Shown piece after piece: positions 22,790 through 35,215 of a stretch of 64,000 bases of DNA. The notes beneath the pieces were generated by a model, which saw nothing but the letters and a program-made list of their open reading frames with translations, made no database searches and was not told the DNA's origin. The position numbers were made by a program, and so were the translations under genes. Position 1 is the first letter of the stretch. Each line of letters starts with the position of its first letter. This stretch comes from Timema cristinae (Eukaryota > Arthropoda > Insecta > Phasmatodea > Timematidae): contig JBCFYV010011164.1 in the NCBI GenBank assembly GCA_039000515.1, positions 33,409,021-33,473,020 on the forward strand. The letters run 5' to 3'.

Positions 22790-23260
22790 CGTAGTGTGTG
22801 TACAGAGTGTACCATAACATGTTGGAACCACTTCAGCAGAGGACAGGAGAGACAAACACATCAAAATCTGTTCATATAAACATGTATCCCACTTGACCTT
22901 GTTTCCAAATAAAGCCACGTTTTTACTTCAGTAATTTGGAGCTACTTAAGTTAATAGTAAGTTCTCAAAATTGCCACTTTCAGCCTGAATGCAAGCCTGC
23001 AACCATCGTATTGTAGAATCTTGCAATCTTTAAAAAATACCAGGGGCTTAGGATACAGGAACAGCCCACAGAATATACCTAGTCAACAGATCGAAAGATA
23101 TCGAGTATGGTATCTAAATAGTTTAGTGGAATCACTTAGATGTAGCTCGGAATAAAGGTCATATAGGACACATTTTTCTATGACCTTTTTATCATTGTTT
23201 TTGTGTCTCCTGTCCACCACTGACATGGCTCCCACATGTTAAGGTACACTGAGTGTATAA
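22790..23260. repeat. Imperfect inverted repeat element
   Basis: 22811-22852 (aacatgttggaacca...ggacaggagagac) and the complement of 23203-23244 match at about 33 of 42 positions. The similarity extends outward through agtgtacc. Both arms are followed inward by ttgacctt/atgacctt blocks. It looks like two inverted copies of one repeat, or a decayed foldback transposon. Confidence 0.6.
22946..23026 (-). pseudogene. Possible transposase C-terminal remnant
   Basis: Between the inverted arms, a minus-strand frame of about 26 codons ends in ACIQAESGNFENLL and then LLT and a stop. Many arthropod repeat-borne transposase-like proteins end with an ACI...G.HFEHLL motif, which this resembles. The upstream frame is closed by a stop, so only the tail is left. 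The match is short, so the call is tentative. Confidence 0.22.
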
Positions 23261-24316
23261 TTTGAGGAGTTTGGCAACTTTTGAGCTCCAAGCACTTGGG
23301 GCTGCTATTACGATAAAATCCTAATTATGTTGATAGTACATACCGAATACATTATTTTGACCCCGCGAAGATTTGAAACATGCTATTTCAGAGCGAATAA
23401 TTCAATTTGTCAAAGTCTTAACCACACTGTCACCCTTGAAATCTATATATTTTATATTTCTTTGATACCAAATTATGACATAGATTCTTCAGTAAAACTA
23501 TATCTATACTTTTTAATATTAACACACTATCGGCATATTCTCAAAATAAAGCAGTAGAGAAATATAATTTTCTGAAGAACTGGAACATCAACCGTTCAAT
23601 CAGATAGTATAAAATTAATAATTAGAAAATATCGAGACGGAAAGTCCATCCCAAACACACCGGTCATGATCGAGTCAATGTTTCCAATATAGTGAGGCAC
23701 GCTAGCGATTCACACAAACTGTCAAACTCACTCAATTCATGGTGTTTAGAGTGCCCATGCTCTTTCTCAGCTCTGAGAAAGAAATTCTCAATATATTTTG
23801 GAATAATTTACTATCATATAAATAAAGGGTATTTGTGTGATTAGTAACGCTGTAATTCCAAAATCAGAAACACTTGAAATCTGAAACCTGAGAGATTGAA
23901 CCTCAAGTAAATTTTATTTTTATCTTACATATATTTTGTAAGCCTGATGCCAAATATCGCATAACCACTGATTTGTTCTGATTAAAAGGTATTCATAGTT
24001 CCCTAACATTATGTATTGATGAATATGGTGTTCATTTCGCTATTATATAACTTCTACATTAAGGAATAAAATTTAATCTAAGATTAAAAAGAATAATTAA
24101 GAGAAATGTAAGAATGAAATTCAAAAACTATTTTAAAACTCAAATCCAAATTGAAATTCCGTGTTCATGTAACCACATGAGATTGACAATTCATATCATA
24201 CGTGAGACCTATATAAAGAATATTTTATAATAATTTTAAATAGACATTACAGTTTTTGTATATTATTGGCATAACCTATTACTAACTTTAATAAAAATGA
24301 GATACAATTAAATGGA
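23261..24316. other. AT-rich spacer
   Basis: A 76-codon plus-strand frame (23327-23557) has no recognisable motif; nothing else is supported. Confidence 0.4.
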
Positions 24317-24612
24317 TTTATTATTATTATTAGCAATGAGTATTACTACCCGTTCGAATTATACGTACTTATACTGATGTGTGATGGTAGGATGATTGTG
24401 AGATATGATGGAGGACCTACAACTTAACGTGGGTTTCGAACCACGGTGGAGGTCTGGCTTTGCCCACATTCAAAAGTTGTGATTAATACACGTCTTGTCA
24501 GAGGTGAAGGAAGGGTTTGGCAATCAGATAAATTAGTGCCGGGACCGAGGATTGAACCCTGGACCCCCAGTACAGGTGTCTGACACCTTACCCCTAGACC
24601 GCCAGGTTACCG
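24317..24612 (-). repeat. SINE-D, full length
   Basis: The complement begins cggtaacctggcggtctagg (A box), has B box gggttcaatcctcgg, a body with ttgccaaacccttccttcac and ggttcgaaacccacg, and ends in the A-type 3' end (gtagtaatactcattgctaa) plus (TAA)n. About 295 bp. Confidence 0.85.
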
Positions 24613-25189
24613 ACTAAATGTATTAATTAAATAATTTAGATAATTACTTTGCAGTTACTTTTTATTGGTTAATGAAGAAAGTTTTATGTGTGATTTTACT
24701 GAAAAAAATATGGAAACCACTTTTTCCTCGTGCAGCACTGGATACTTGCATCTACCTTCAAATTAAATAAGCAAAATTTGACTACATGGGAATATTTGTA
24801 ATAAAGCTAGCTATGTGTAAATGGATAGAGAAAGGGAAAGAAAATTGGTTATTTAAAAGAAGTATCCCACTTCGTTTCAAGATAGTATTTTTTTTTCCAC
24901 TGTAGGATTATCCTGTTTTGAGTCCGATCGATAGAGAGACATTCTGAAACCCCGTAGTACGAGCAGGACGTCTCGCGTTCCGTCCCGAGATAAACAAGGT
25001 CGCGTCCTAATAACCTGTTTACAGTCTCAGATTCTCATACGTCACGACAAAAACCATTCTTACCCTCTTTTTTTTTATCCAATTTAACCTAGAGTTGGTT
25101 TGATTCTGAACTTCTTTTCTCGTGTGAGTCAGGGGAAACTCCAAATAAGATTTATTAAAAAAAACTGTTACTACTAGCTTGGGAACCCC
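24613..25189. other. Spacer with a GC-richer 120-bp patch
   Basis: 24915-25040 (around cgtctcgcgttccgtcccga) is unusually GC-rich for the window. It matches nothing I recognise. Confidence 0.35.
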
Positions 25190-25425
25190 CCACAGCTTAG
25201 GCTGAATGGTTTAGAGTGTTATTTTCACCTTGCATTTGGTTGTCACTAGCAGGGAGCTCAGAACTCAAATCCCTGCAGGTGTATTGTAATTGATTTCGTA
25301 TCCACATGCTTTTCAATGTAGTTTTCTTGTCCTATATCAATACTAATGTGGGTATATCTGCTATGATTAAATATCCCCATCTATATCCGTTATATTAAGC
25401 CGTTAACAGCCCTAGTGTTAAATTA
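25190..25425 (+). repeat. SINE, C-like, diverged
   Basis: Head aggctgaatggtttagagtg (A-box-like), B-box-like agaactcaaatccctgc. The 3' part, ttaagccgttaacagcccta, matches SINE-C at 8620. Confidence 0.5.
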
Positions 25426-25866
25426 ATACAAAACAAAATCTAACATTATGGATATCATAATATTATTGTTAAAAGTATATGTTTAAAACAATTTAGACAA
25501 CTAGGATGGGAATAAAAACTTATTACTGTTGTATTTTAAAATGTTTTGATAAAATTTAAATTCAAATCAAATTTGTATTTATAGTTATAGTAATAATCTT
25601 GACATATTATGTGAAATGGATTTTAAAATGAACTCATATTAAAATTGTTTAAATAATTTTAATGTTATTCAAAATTTGTGACGGTTATTAGAAAAATAAC
25701 TTTATTCAATATCAAGATATGATGTACGGGATTAATTTACTTAAAATTTATTAAAACTAATCACAACAATTTGAATTTACATATTTAGAAAAAGTATGCG
25801 TCTAGAAGTTATTCCATTGCATTTAAACTTATCTATACACTAAGATAAAAATATATGATTTAAAAC

Positions 25867-25905
<39 letters not shown>

Positions 25906-26164
25906 ATGTACAGAAATAAGTTGGTATCTGCATGTTCCTCTTAACGCATTAAACACTGTACTGATAGCGTTGAAATCTTGCATGGATATAAATAGCTTGG
26001 ATGTCCGGTTAACACTTAGGCTATATATTATTTTCTTTTAAATTACAATAAAAATTTATATTTTTAAAATATATTGTCTAAAAAAATGTGATAAATGTTG
26101 TACTCTCATTTATCGTGGAAAGAATTATTTTCTCTCTCACTTGATCGAAAAATCAACTACAATC
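25426..26164. other. Very AT-rich spacer
   Basis: Apart from the (ATT)n tract, no supported feature. Confidence 0.4.
25868..25906. repeat. (ATT)n microsatellite
   Basis: About 12 uninterrupted triplets, followed by acatgtacagaaataag, also found next to the tract at 17881. Confidence 0.95.
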
Positions 26165-26310
26165 CAAGGAATGCCATACCTCCACCGTGGTTCGGATTCC
26201 ACGTTAAACTGTAGGTCCTCCATTTCATCTCACAATCACCCTACCATTACACATTAGCGTAAGTGCGTATAACCCAAACGGGTAGTAAGACGCGGTGCTA
26301 ATAATAATAT
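26165..26310 (+). repeat. SINE-D, 3' half
   Basis: cctccaccgtggttcggatt, gtaggtcctccatttcatct, attagcgtaagtgcgtataa and gacgcggtgctaataataat: the SINE-D body and tail without the tRNA-like head (5' truncation, as expected for LINE-mobilised copies). Confidence 0.85.
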
Positions 26311-28273
26311 ACCTTGTAAGAATAGTTTTACCAGTTTGGCATAATGTGTTGGCTAGAGCTTTTAGGATATATGTTTATTTGGCAGTGCTATGCGTAGACA
26401 CTGTCTACTTCTCTTGGGTTCTCCTCTAACGGGTTAGCCGTTACTTTATTGTCACGTAACGACTTATTGTTGTTAAAGGGTTTTTGAATAATAAGGCTAG
26501 TTTCTATGAAGTTGTTCTGCTAGTTTATATGGGACTTTCTGTCTCCTATTACCGGGGAACGTCAACTACAGGAAAATAGGAGTTCACTATTAGCAGTTAA
26601 TGGCCTAATTAGGCACTTTTCCCCTGAAAGTTGTCTCTATTGTTATAATACTTTCTCTATATTACTTGTTTGCCAGACATGTCCTGGCTTAACCTCTTGG
26701 ACTCTAAAATTTGACTACATTTTGTACCGCCCAGACGGATTCCTTAAGTTTGTGTGAAAGAACACGTCCGTGTTCTATCGTATAATTTTCTTACAAGTTT
26801 TGATATGGGGGATACTTTTGTGAACTTACGATTATTTTAATGTTGTCCTAATTAGGACATCTCAATCCCAAGTGTAAGGGATATCGCTTGCAGCCCCTAC
26901 CGGTATTCTTGACGTTCACGCAGTTTGTAAACAATAATGAAGTGGCAACTAGATATGAGAGTATTGTCGCCAAGTACACAGAATATATGGGGCTATATGA
27001 ATTACCATTTGTATTAATGGGATAATAAATTTACCTCCTGTCACTAACTACTTTCTTCCCTGCCTTTTATGGCATTTAGCTAAACAACTTCAGTTTTAGC
27101 AGCCAGTTTGTAACATTTCGAATCATTGCTCGAACTCTAGTTCCTCGTGTTGTAGGTTTTTTCTCTTATTTAACTACCTAATCTTGCTTATTGCATTAAT
27201 GATAATTATACCTCATAAACTCAATTAACAAGTGCAATCTTATTTAGGCCCATTGTGATAGGCCAGCTCATCCAAACATGCTTTCTCTAAGACGTTGATC
27301 ACTCATTATATTTTGTTGTATAATCAGATAGTACACCTGGACACCCTCTTAAGAGTTTTATTTTTTAATATGTAACATACTGCCTATTAAATAAATTATT
27401 ATATGCCATGTACTTGACCCCTTCCCCCCTTTGGTAGGGTTCAGTAGATAAATATAGAATAATATAATTTAGCCTGTAATTCACAGAGTATGCCGTAGGT
27501 AGGATTGGGTGATTTATCTGTTTAAAATTACAGTATAATTAATAATTACACTGTGTCAGAACAGTTGTTTTATTACTATACTTTGTTCCTTTCATGGTCT
27601 CATAGGTGTAATTTCTAACCAAATATTAGGTAAGTTCTAGGTTCGCAGCCGGACTTCAGCCCGACTACTTAGAAGCTGTCTGTGGTGATGAACGTAGTTA
27701 AGAAGAAATGGGTTTTAGGTACCCTAAAGTTTCTCATATATGGCAGTTGAGTTAGTGACAGGATAGTTATATTTATCACATATATCAAAATCTACTTAAT
27801 TACATTAAGAGTATTGGGTTGAGTAGTTGGCACACTATAAATTAAATATACATTTTAATTTAAGACCTTTTATTTTCATATTAATATTATACTTAATCAA
27901 TACATTTAGGGAAATATTCACAACAATAACAGTTGCTGAATATCTGTCAAGGGGCTCAAGAAATATAATGGCAATTTTTTCTCTTCATTTAAATGTTTGG
28001 CATCTAATGCTGTTATGTTCTTGACAGATATTCAAGAATTATTTACATCATCCTGTACATAAAAGTAAACTTTAGCTTTCTAATGAAGCAATATTTTATT
28101 TATCCTTACAAAAAAATTGCTATAAAAACACAAAGAACCTAGCTTTTCTCTATTCCCCTTCTACCCCCCCTTAAATAAAATAATGAGACATGTGGATAAC
28201 TTCAAAACTAGAAAACATAAAATTAGATAAGCTTAGCATATGTACTCATTGAAAAACGAACATTTCTAACTTG
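26311..28273. other. Unclassified segment
   Basis: 26330-27330 is less AT-rich than average, contains no repeat family found elsewhere in the window and no readable coding motif. It might be a decayed LTR-type element. The rest is AT-rich. Confidence 0.3.
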
Positions 28274-28275
28274 TG

Positions 28276-28302
<27 letters not shown>
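28274..28302. repeat. (TA)n microsatellite
   Basis: About 14 uninterrupted TA dinucleotides. Confidence 0.95.
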
Positions 28303-28307
<5 letters not shown>

Positions 28308-29270
28308 AACCACAAATATTAAAAATGAATATTTATGTAATTTAAAACTACATTTATTTCACATTAAATAAATACATACATGCAATATACATGCAAACAT
28401 TTTTATATAATTATATACATAATTTTTCCATTAATAAGTTTCACTATGTATGTATATTATATATATATACTTAGTGAAAAAAATTAATATATTATATATA
28501 TTAGTCGTACTCCTAATAATGCGTGACAACCGCCACGGGTATATCTCCAACACCAAGATCAATAGCAAGCTGAAGCTTAGAATAGATCTGGGTAATCAAA
28601 GGATCCTAAGGGTGTGGATTCTCTTATTTTTATTTTATTTTATTATTATATACATTGCCCAACTCTGGATTTAGTGGACTATATTGTAGGAAACATCTGG
28701 TTACAATTATTAACCAAATTAATTTGTTCAAATCCAAATTTATTTCAGTAGTGCCTTTAAGTTAAAAATTTCTTTAGTTATGAACCATCAACTTCGGATT
28801 TAGTGAACCTTAAAACTAAGATGTCCAAGAAAAAATGTCATTTAAACATTGTGAATCTTTGAAAACAAACCTGTATTGGTGTTTGAACTTAAGACTTGAA
28901 AAAACCTTTCCTTACCAGAGTTTTTACTATGGTACATTCAGCAACTAAACTTATATAATTGGACGAGGGTAAAAGGCTGAGGTCATGCAGCTAATGTACC
29001 CCACAATACGGGCTTAAGCTTCATACTGCGGTTGGCGCAAGAAAGACAGGTTACTTTTCTCATTGCTGTATACCTTTTGTTTACCTTTTTTTGAAGAGTG
29101 TGGTTATTTCCACCATTCAGATCTGTTTCCGTTCCGCCGGTTTAGCAACTATACGTGTGACTTTTGATTCAGAGGTGAAATGATACCTAAGGAACTGTTT
29201 CAATTCATCAATGATCGTTCTTCGAAATTAAAGAGCCTTTCTATATCGACTATGAAGTTTTTAGTTGGTT
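28303..29270. other. AT-rich spacer with one odd patch
   Basis: 28518-28615 (around gtgacaaccgccacgggtat) stands out by composition and is open in one frame on each strand. No protein family is recognised. The remainder shows nothing. Confidence 0.3.
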
Positions 29271-29438
29271 TTTAGCACCAAGCCCTACTACCATTCGGGA
29301 TATACACAAAATATTAAGACTATATTATAGAGGAATTGTATCCGTATTTGCGTTGAAGGATAGTGGATAACCATGAAGTGAAAACCACCCTAAGATACCC
29401 GACAAAATCTCTAACCCCAATCTCCCCATAATCAGTGG
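29271..29438 (-). repeat. SINE-A family, head truncated
   Basis: tttagcaccaagccctacta, gtatccgtatttgcgttgaa and ccccaatctccccataatca follow SINE-A order in reverse. The head beyond about 29438 is missing. Confidence 0.65.
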
Positions 29439-31244
29439 TAAAAATATATATTAATATAATTAAACCTTTTTCGTATGGTATAAATTTGAATATTTACATG
29501 TATGTATAGGGACAATATTAAATAACTAAAAGAGAGTGAACTTTCATAATTTCATAACAAAGATTGGTGGATTGGGGTTAGGAAGACAATGGAGAATGGA
29601 GATTTTCAAAGCCTAAAATAACCATAGTATGTGTATTGATAGAAAATTGAAATTTGTCAGGAAAGAAGTCGATGAGCTATTTTAAATAACCAGAGAAGAA
29701 TGAAAGTTTTTAATAACTTCAATTAAGATTTATAAAAAAAATGGGGAAGGGTGATCAATTCTCTAAAACAAATTTAAAAAAAAAATCTTTTAGGTGTAAA
29801 AGAAAATTGGGATATTCGTGTATGTATAATAAAGACAATAACAAATAATAAAAACTTAATAAAAATTTTATTTTTGTAAACTGGATTCAAGAAATATGGG
29901 CTAAGACTTTAATAAACTATTTTTTAAAATATTTTTTTTGTATTATAAAATTATAACAGTGCAGATAATTGCAGGGGCTAAAATTTTGGTTAAACAGCCT
30001 ATTATTTCATTTATACTCTTTTTAAACTGTGATACTTTATTTTCCAAAATGTTTTTGTAACAATGTATATAACTTATTTTCTCACATCTTATTACCACTC
30101 TCAGAAAATATTGCGTTTTCTTTGGAATGCGTCCGTTTGTGAACTCAGTTTATTGGCTAATTAATGTTTAGATTCATATATTGTTTTTAAAATGTATTGG
30201 TAGAAATATTTGGTTTAAGAATCTTGATATTATAAAAGAAATATTCAAAAAGAATAAATTATATAAAGGATGCAGCTAGATGTAGAACATCCTAATTTTA
30301 TGTAGCTTAAATATTTTTCTGTCCACATGAGTTGTTCAAACACTTCTACGCATCTTAGATGTATAACATTTGTAATTCCAGTAGATATTAAGCTAATATT
30401 ATCTAGAAGTCCAAATAACCAATATTTAATGTAGCAGATTCAAAATAGTCGATTCGATTAGGCCAAAAATATTGAAATTAATAATTATTTAAATAAACAG
30501 ACTGTTAATATGTATTTGAACTCTTTAACAACCAATTATACTGTGTCAGCCTTTTTTTTTGTTACTAGCACCAAAAGGCAAGAGTTCAAAATATTAATTA
30601 TTGTATACAGAGAAGATATAACTTAATCTACAAATAAAATATTATCTTTTAAAACACTTTCAGATGTTATCTTTATTTTGACTACTTTCGAGTTTTGTAA
30701 CTTAATTCAAACCAATAAATGATTGATAATTAAATAGTTTAGGATTTGTTCACTTTTCCCTTTGGTTAATTTCATCTAAGTATAGCAAAGCTATTTCATG
30801 ATTCCCCTTGCAAAAAATGGGTACACCTACTAGTTTTAACTAAAATCGTAAACTAAGATGGATTAATAATAAACTAAACAACCAAAGACGACAAAAGAAA
30901 TACTTCTCGGTATGAGGACGAAACTAACACATACAACGATACTAATTATCTAGGCTCTATTAAGGTGAGTTTAAGGCAAATACACCTATCACAGATATGT
31001 AATCCATAGACACACATTCAATTCTCACTAATCCGGATCAATTGGAGGATAAGTCATCCAGATAAAGCTAAAATTGGGATTGATGAATCAAGAGAGAGAT
31101 AAATAAAGAACACAAATAAATGGAAGATTTAATTGTAAATTTCAGCGTTCTTCTTCCTCTTGTGTTGTTATTTCAATATGTTCTGCCTTCCAACACTGAC
31201 AGTTTTTCAACAAGGAACTTCAGATTTTGAAGCCTCTTGCAGGC
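29439..31244. other. Long AT-rich spacer
   Basis: No gene, RNA or repeat family recognised. Confidence 0.4.
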
Positions 31245-31518
31245 CATTTTGGTGCCTTGGTAATTTGTATGTATTAAGGTGCACTTTTGTTGCTTGGTAA
31301 TATGTTTTGTAAAGGCGGACTTTTTGCCTTGGTTAATGTGTATGATCAAGGCGGCATTTTGGTGCCTTGGTAATTTGTATGTATTAAGGCGGCACTTTTG
31401 GTGCCTTGGTAATTTGTATGTATTAAGGCGGCACTTTTGGTGCCTTGGTAATGTGTATGTATCAAGGTGGCACTTTTAGTGCCTTGGTAATTTGTATGTA
31501 TTAAGCGGCACTTTTGGT
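31245..31518. repeat. 39-bp minisatellite, about seven units
   Basis: Unit ttggtgccttggtaatttgt plus atgtattaaggcggcactt. The outer left units are shorter and diverged. Because 39 is a multiple of three, both strands stay open (31279-31479 plus, 31346-31552 minus), giving repetitive but non-credible peptides. Confidence 0.93.
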
Positions 31519-31548
31519 TGATGACAAAGCCAAGTATGTGTTTTCTTA

Positions 31549-31786
31549 TCACCGCGTACTAACACCCATTTCGGCTATACGCTTAACTATTACACTAATG
31601 GGATAGGGATAGGGAGGGTTGCATTTAGAGAAAGTGTACCTATATTTGCGTGGAGAGAAAATGGGAAACTACTTGTTTAAAACCACCCTCAGTATACCCG
31701 ACCAGATTTGAAATACGATTTCCCATCATCCGCAGTCTAGTTTATTGTGAGAGTAGCGCCTTAGACCATGCGGCCACTGAAATGGG
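31549..31786 (-). repeat. SINE-A2, full length
   Basis: Tail side tcaccgcgtactaacaccca, body atatttgcgtggagagaaaa, B-box region ccagatttgaaatacgattt, head side ccttagaccatgcggccact. Confidence 0.8.
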
Positions 31787-31910
31787 TCCTAGCTCTTTAT
31801 TATCTTTACTGGACATATTTTTGATCCGGATTATCCAAAAACCAGATTGGATAGGGTTTACTGTACTTATAATTATATACACACAAATAATTAATCAATA
31901 ATAAGTTAGT

Positions 31911-32205
31911 AGGTGACCTGGTGGTCTAGGGTTAAAGTGTCAGACTTCTCTGTTGGGGTCCGGGTTCAATCCTCGGTCCCGGCACAGATTTATCTGATTG
32001 CCAAACCCTTCCTTCACCTTTGACCAGAAGTGTATTAATCACAACTTTTAAATGTGGGGGAATTCCAGGCCTCCACCGTGGTTCGGATCTCACGTTAAAC
32101 AGTAGGCCCTCCATTTTCATCTCGAAATCACACTACCATTACACATTAGCGTAAGTGCGTATAACCAGAACGGGTAGTAAGACGTGGTGCTAATAATAAT
32201 AATAG
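31911..32205 (+). repeat. SINE-D, full-length reference copy
   Basis: Head aggtgacctggtggtctagg (A box), B box cgggttcaatcctcgg, body ttgccaaacccttccttcac, tccaccgtggttcggatctc, tail attagcgtaagtgcgtataa, gacgtggtgctaataataat. Its last ~60 bp match the end of SINE-A (compare 41780-41851), although head and body differ. Confidence 0.9.
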
Positions 32206-32832
32206 TAAAAAGTTAGTATTTATTATGTTTAAAATCCATTAAGTTAAGAATACATTGATTTCAAAATAAGTAAAAATGCTATAAATATTTGAAATAGAAT
32301 TAAGTTAGGTAAACAAAATAAATTAAAGTAAACCATTGTGAGATTCTACCAGGGTCTTCTTGTTATTAAGCCAATGGTCAGGACCCCCACTCTACCCCCT
32401 TCCCCCCCACCCCCCAAAAAAAACTATAGCCCAGTTTAATCTGATAGAGAAACCAACTCAAAACTGGCCTATCCTGGCTTAGAAGTGTAAGTTCTAAATT
32501 TTATTTTGACAGCTGTACGACTTATTAGTAGTGTTCAAGTTATCCTAAATCTAAACAAATTTAAGAAACAAGCGTATTTAAGATAAATTTATTGAAAATG
32601 CAGAAGAATTCTCTAGACAGCCACAGAGGAAATCAAAGAATTAAAAACATTCGAACCTAAACCTTCAGAATCATACATGAAGTTGCCAGTCAAGCTCGTT
32701 GGCACAAAATCAATACTCTTTGTTGTTAAGTATGATTTAATTAAGTGTATTAAGTTGGTGTATGAGTCTTGTAATCTAGGCACAGATAATTATGGTCTCT
32801 ACAAACTGTCAGGACATTATTTATCGTAAAAA

Positions 32833-32895
<63 letters not shown>

Positions 32896-33855
32896 AACTA
32901 TAATACTACATCGAGATAAGCTGTAATACACTCAACCATTGTATGTTTATAAACATTCACATAGAATGTTGAAATATTTATCATGTAGCCAAAGGCGTAA
33001 CCTTGGTCGATGATCATATCTGGGATGCATTTGATTTATAGTTCCATATATCATTTTTCATCCTCAAAATTGGACCAGTCCCAAATTTATTTGAAAACAC
33101 AGTTTAAAAAAAAATTAACACATTCCACAAAAAGTAAATTAATCGCTATATATATATATATAATATGAACAGGCAGTGGCGTAGTAGGAACATTTTTATA
33201 TTGGGGTGTAAGGGTGAAAGCGGGTTTCTAATGTAAATCTGGGCTTGTGCTACCTTCATAAAAGAAGTTACTCTTATTTAGAAATTGGAGTACGCTTCCA
33301 ACAGTAGCACCTCTAGTGCATGTACTATACAAGACAATTTGATTAGAAATTGCTTTGATTGTAGATAAAGAATCGGTCTATGTTCCAAAACAAGCACCTT
33401 TGGCACCCTCAAAAATGTTTCCTCAACGCCCATATCAATTTTTAAGGTAAATCATCAGTTCCCGAGCTTCTATACTATGTTATCAAGCCCCTGGAGAAGG
33501 ATAAGTGTAAGGGATTGCTCATGTGATACACCTGAAAGAATGATGGATAATGTCTAGAAAAAAAAAACGCAACCAGTAATTTAGAAAACCGAAATCTTAA
33601 TATAATTTGTTCTGGTTGCGTGAAGGTTGAGAAAAACCAAGTAAGGGAAATAATGCTTATTGTGGATCAGGATTTACGAGATTACCATAATATTTCTCCG
33701 TAAACCTAAACCAAATAAGATTTAAAAAATAAACTTTCTTAAAATTTGATTTTAGGGGGAAAATAATGGGAGGGTATGTAAAAGACAATGTGACAAAATA
33801 TTTCTTGAGAAATAATACAGAATCTACTAAAATGAACATAAAATCCACGTGTAGA
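32206..33855. other. AT-rich spacer
   Basis: Besides the (TA)n tract there is a caggcagtggcgtagtagga at 33172. CAGTGGCGTA motifs often mark ends of arthropod DNA transposons, but no matching inverted end is seen nearby. Confidence 0.35.
32834..32894. repeat. (TA)n microsatellite, 61 bp
   Basis: About 30 uninterrupted TA dinucleotides, the longest in the window; prone to cruciform extrusion and length variation. Confidence 0.97.
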
Positions 33856-34088
33856 TGGGCACGTGGACATCAGTGGCAGTCTCTTATTAAAGTCTTGATT
33901 GCCAGTGACCAGGAGGTCGGTGATTGAACACCAACTGACTGTTCTTAAGGGATTTTTTTTTTCTAGATAGTTTATCACTTTCCCTCAACGTAAATGTGAG
34001 CAGACCTCCTCAAGATTCTACCCTCCTCACCCTCATATCATTATCGTGAATATCCAGATAGTCCGGATGGGTTGTAAGGTGCTAGAAA
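33856..34088 (+). repeat. SINE-A3, diverged
   Basis: Head gcacgtggacatcagtggca, B-box region aggtcggtgattgaacacc, body tcactttccctcaacgtaaa, end gatgggttgtaaggtgctag. Confidence 0.6.
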
Positions 34089-34131
34089 CCCAGTATAAAG
34101 AGAGTAAGTAGATCAATTTAATTAATTTTCT

Positions 34132-34354
34132 CCATTATTATATTTAACGTACACCTTCTGAACTGACTGATTATATCAGCCAGCACACGACTTGTAAACT
34201 AACTTAACAACCAGTCCTCGGCCGTTAGATAGTCTTTCACTGTGAAAAGGGAAACCCGACATTTCACCGATGATAAATATTTTGGCCATGCCTGAATCAA
34301 ACTAGGGACACTTAGCTCAGTAGACAGACGCGCTACTTACTCAGCTAAGGTGTT
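34132..34354 (-). repeat. SINE-B, full length
   Basis: Complement head accttagctgagtaagtagc (A box), weak B box, body complement of actgtgaaaagggaaacccg. The 3' end (tatttaacgtacaccttctg, then actgactgattatat in plus-strand reading) is the tail also carried by SINE-C. Confidence 0.75.
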
Positions 34355-34707
34355 AGAACAGTAAGTCAACACTTTTATTAATAAAATGGAATCAATATTT
34401 GCACTTTCTAAAAACAATGATAATATAAGAACAAGACTTACACGCACACTTATCTAACCTAAAATAGTTCGGTTAATACTAGAGCAACAAATATTGAACT
34501 CAAATATTTTTTAATGTAATAGAAGGACGAATCCATATACCTAATATGAATAGTAATATAAATAATAATAGTAATAATAACCATGTTTAAAAGTATTACA
34601 CAGAAGCCAACTACAATCCAATTTCCATAGGAACAAGTTTTTAGAAAATGCTAACGGCCAACAATTGATTTAAGTTTACTATTTTATAATTGTTGTACTT
34701 TATTTTG
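34355..34707. other. AT-rich spacer
   Basis: Nothing supported. Confidence 0.4.
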
Positions 34708-34922
34708 TTTCTTGGTACTGCTTCTTACTACCCATTCGGGTTTTACGCTATAATTAGTGATGCAATAAGTATGGTTAATGTATATCAAAAGTGAAAACTA
34801 CAAATTACATGACTTGACATATGTGAAAGTAGATCCAGTAACTTTTCTTACCATCAGATAAAGGCCCTTCCTATTGAAATTGGACTGTATAATTGTCCTC
34901 GCTAACCACTAAGCAACGAGGA
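34708..34922 (-). repeat. SINE-A-tailed copy with another tRNA-like head
   Basis: Tail side tactgcttcttactacccat. The head complement ctcgttgcttagtggttagc followed by gaggacaatt is tRNA-like but differs from heads A, A2, A3 and D. The B box is degraded. Confidence 0.5.
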
Positions 34923-34991
34923 TGAAACAATATTAAATTTACTGTCAAAAATAAACAAAGCGATTCCAAACAGAAGTTTTTATTTGATATT

Positions 34992-35215
34992 CACACTGGT
35001 GGACACATGGATTAAATGTCAAACTTAACCAGTCTGTCCTGCCAGTGGTAAGGAGGTTGATGTTCAAATCCTCTTCTGCTTAGTTTTAACTAAGGATAAT
35101 TTTTTCCTAAAGTTGTTCCCACTTTTATTCCAGGTAAATTTAGTAACATTTTATCTCTATCCTACCCTTACTTAGTTAGTATAATTAAATGCATCTATCA
35201 CGGATGAATCTTAAG
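34992..35215 (+). repeat. SINE-A3, near full length
   Basis: Head cactggtggacacatggatt, B-box region gatgttcaaatcctc, body ttgttcccacttttattcca, end aattaaatgcatctatcacg. Confidence 0.65.

Noticed and set aside
31279..31552. Repetitive peptides on both strands
   Set aside because: The 39-bp minisatellite keeps both strands open; no independent coding evidence.
33172..33195. DNA-transposon end (CAGTGGCGTA motif)
   Set aside because: No inverted partner end or duplication found within the next several kilobases; a similar motif at 61482 is also unpaired.
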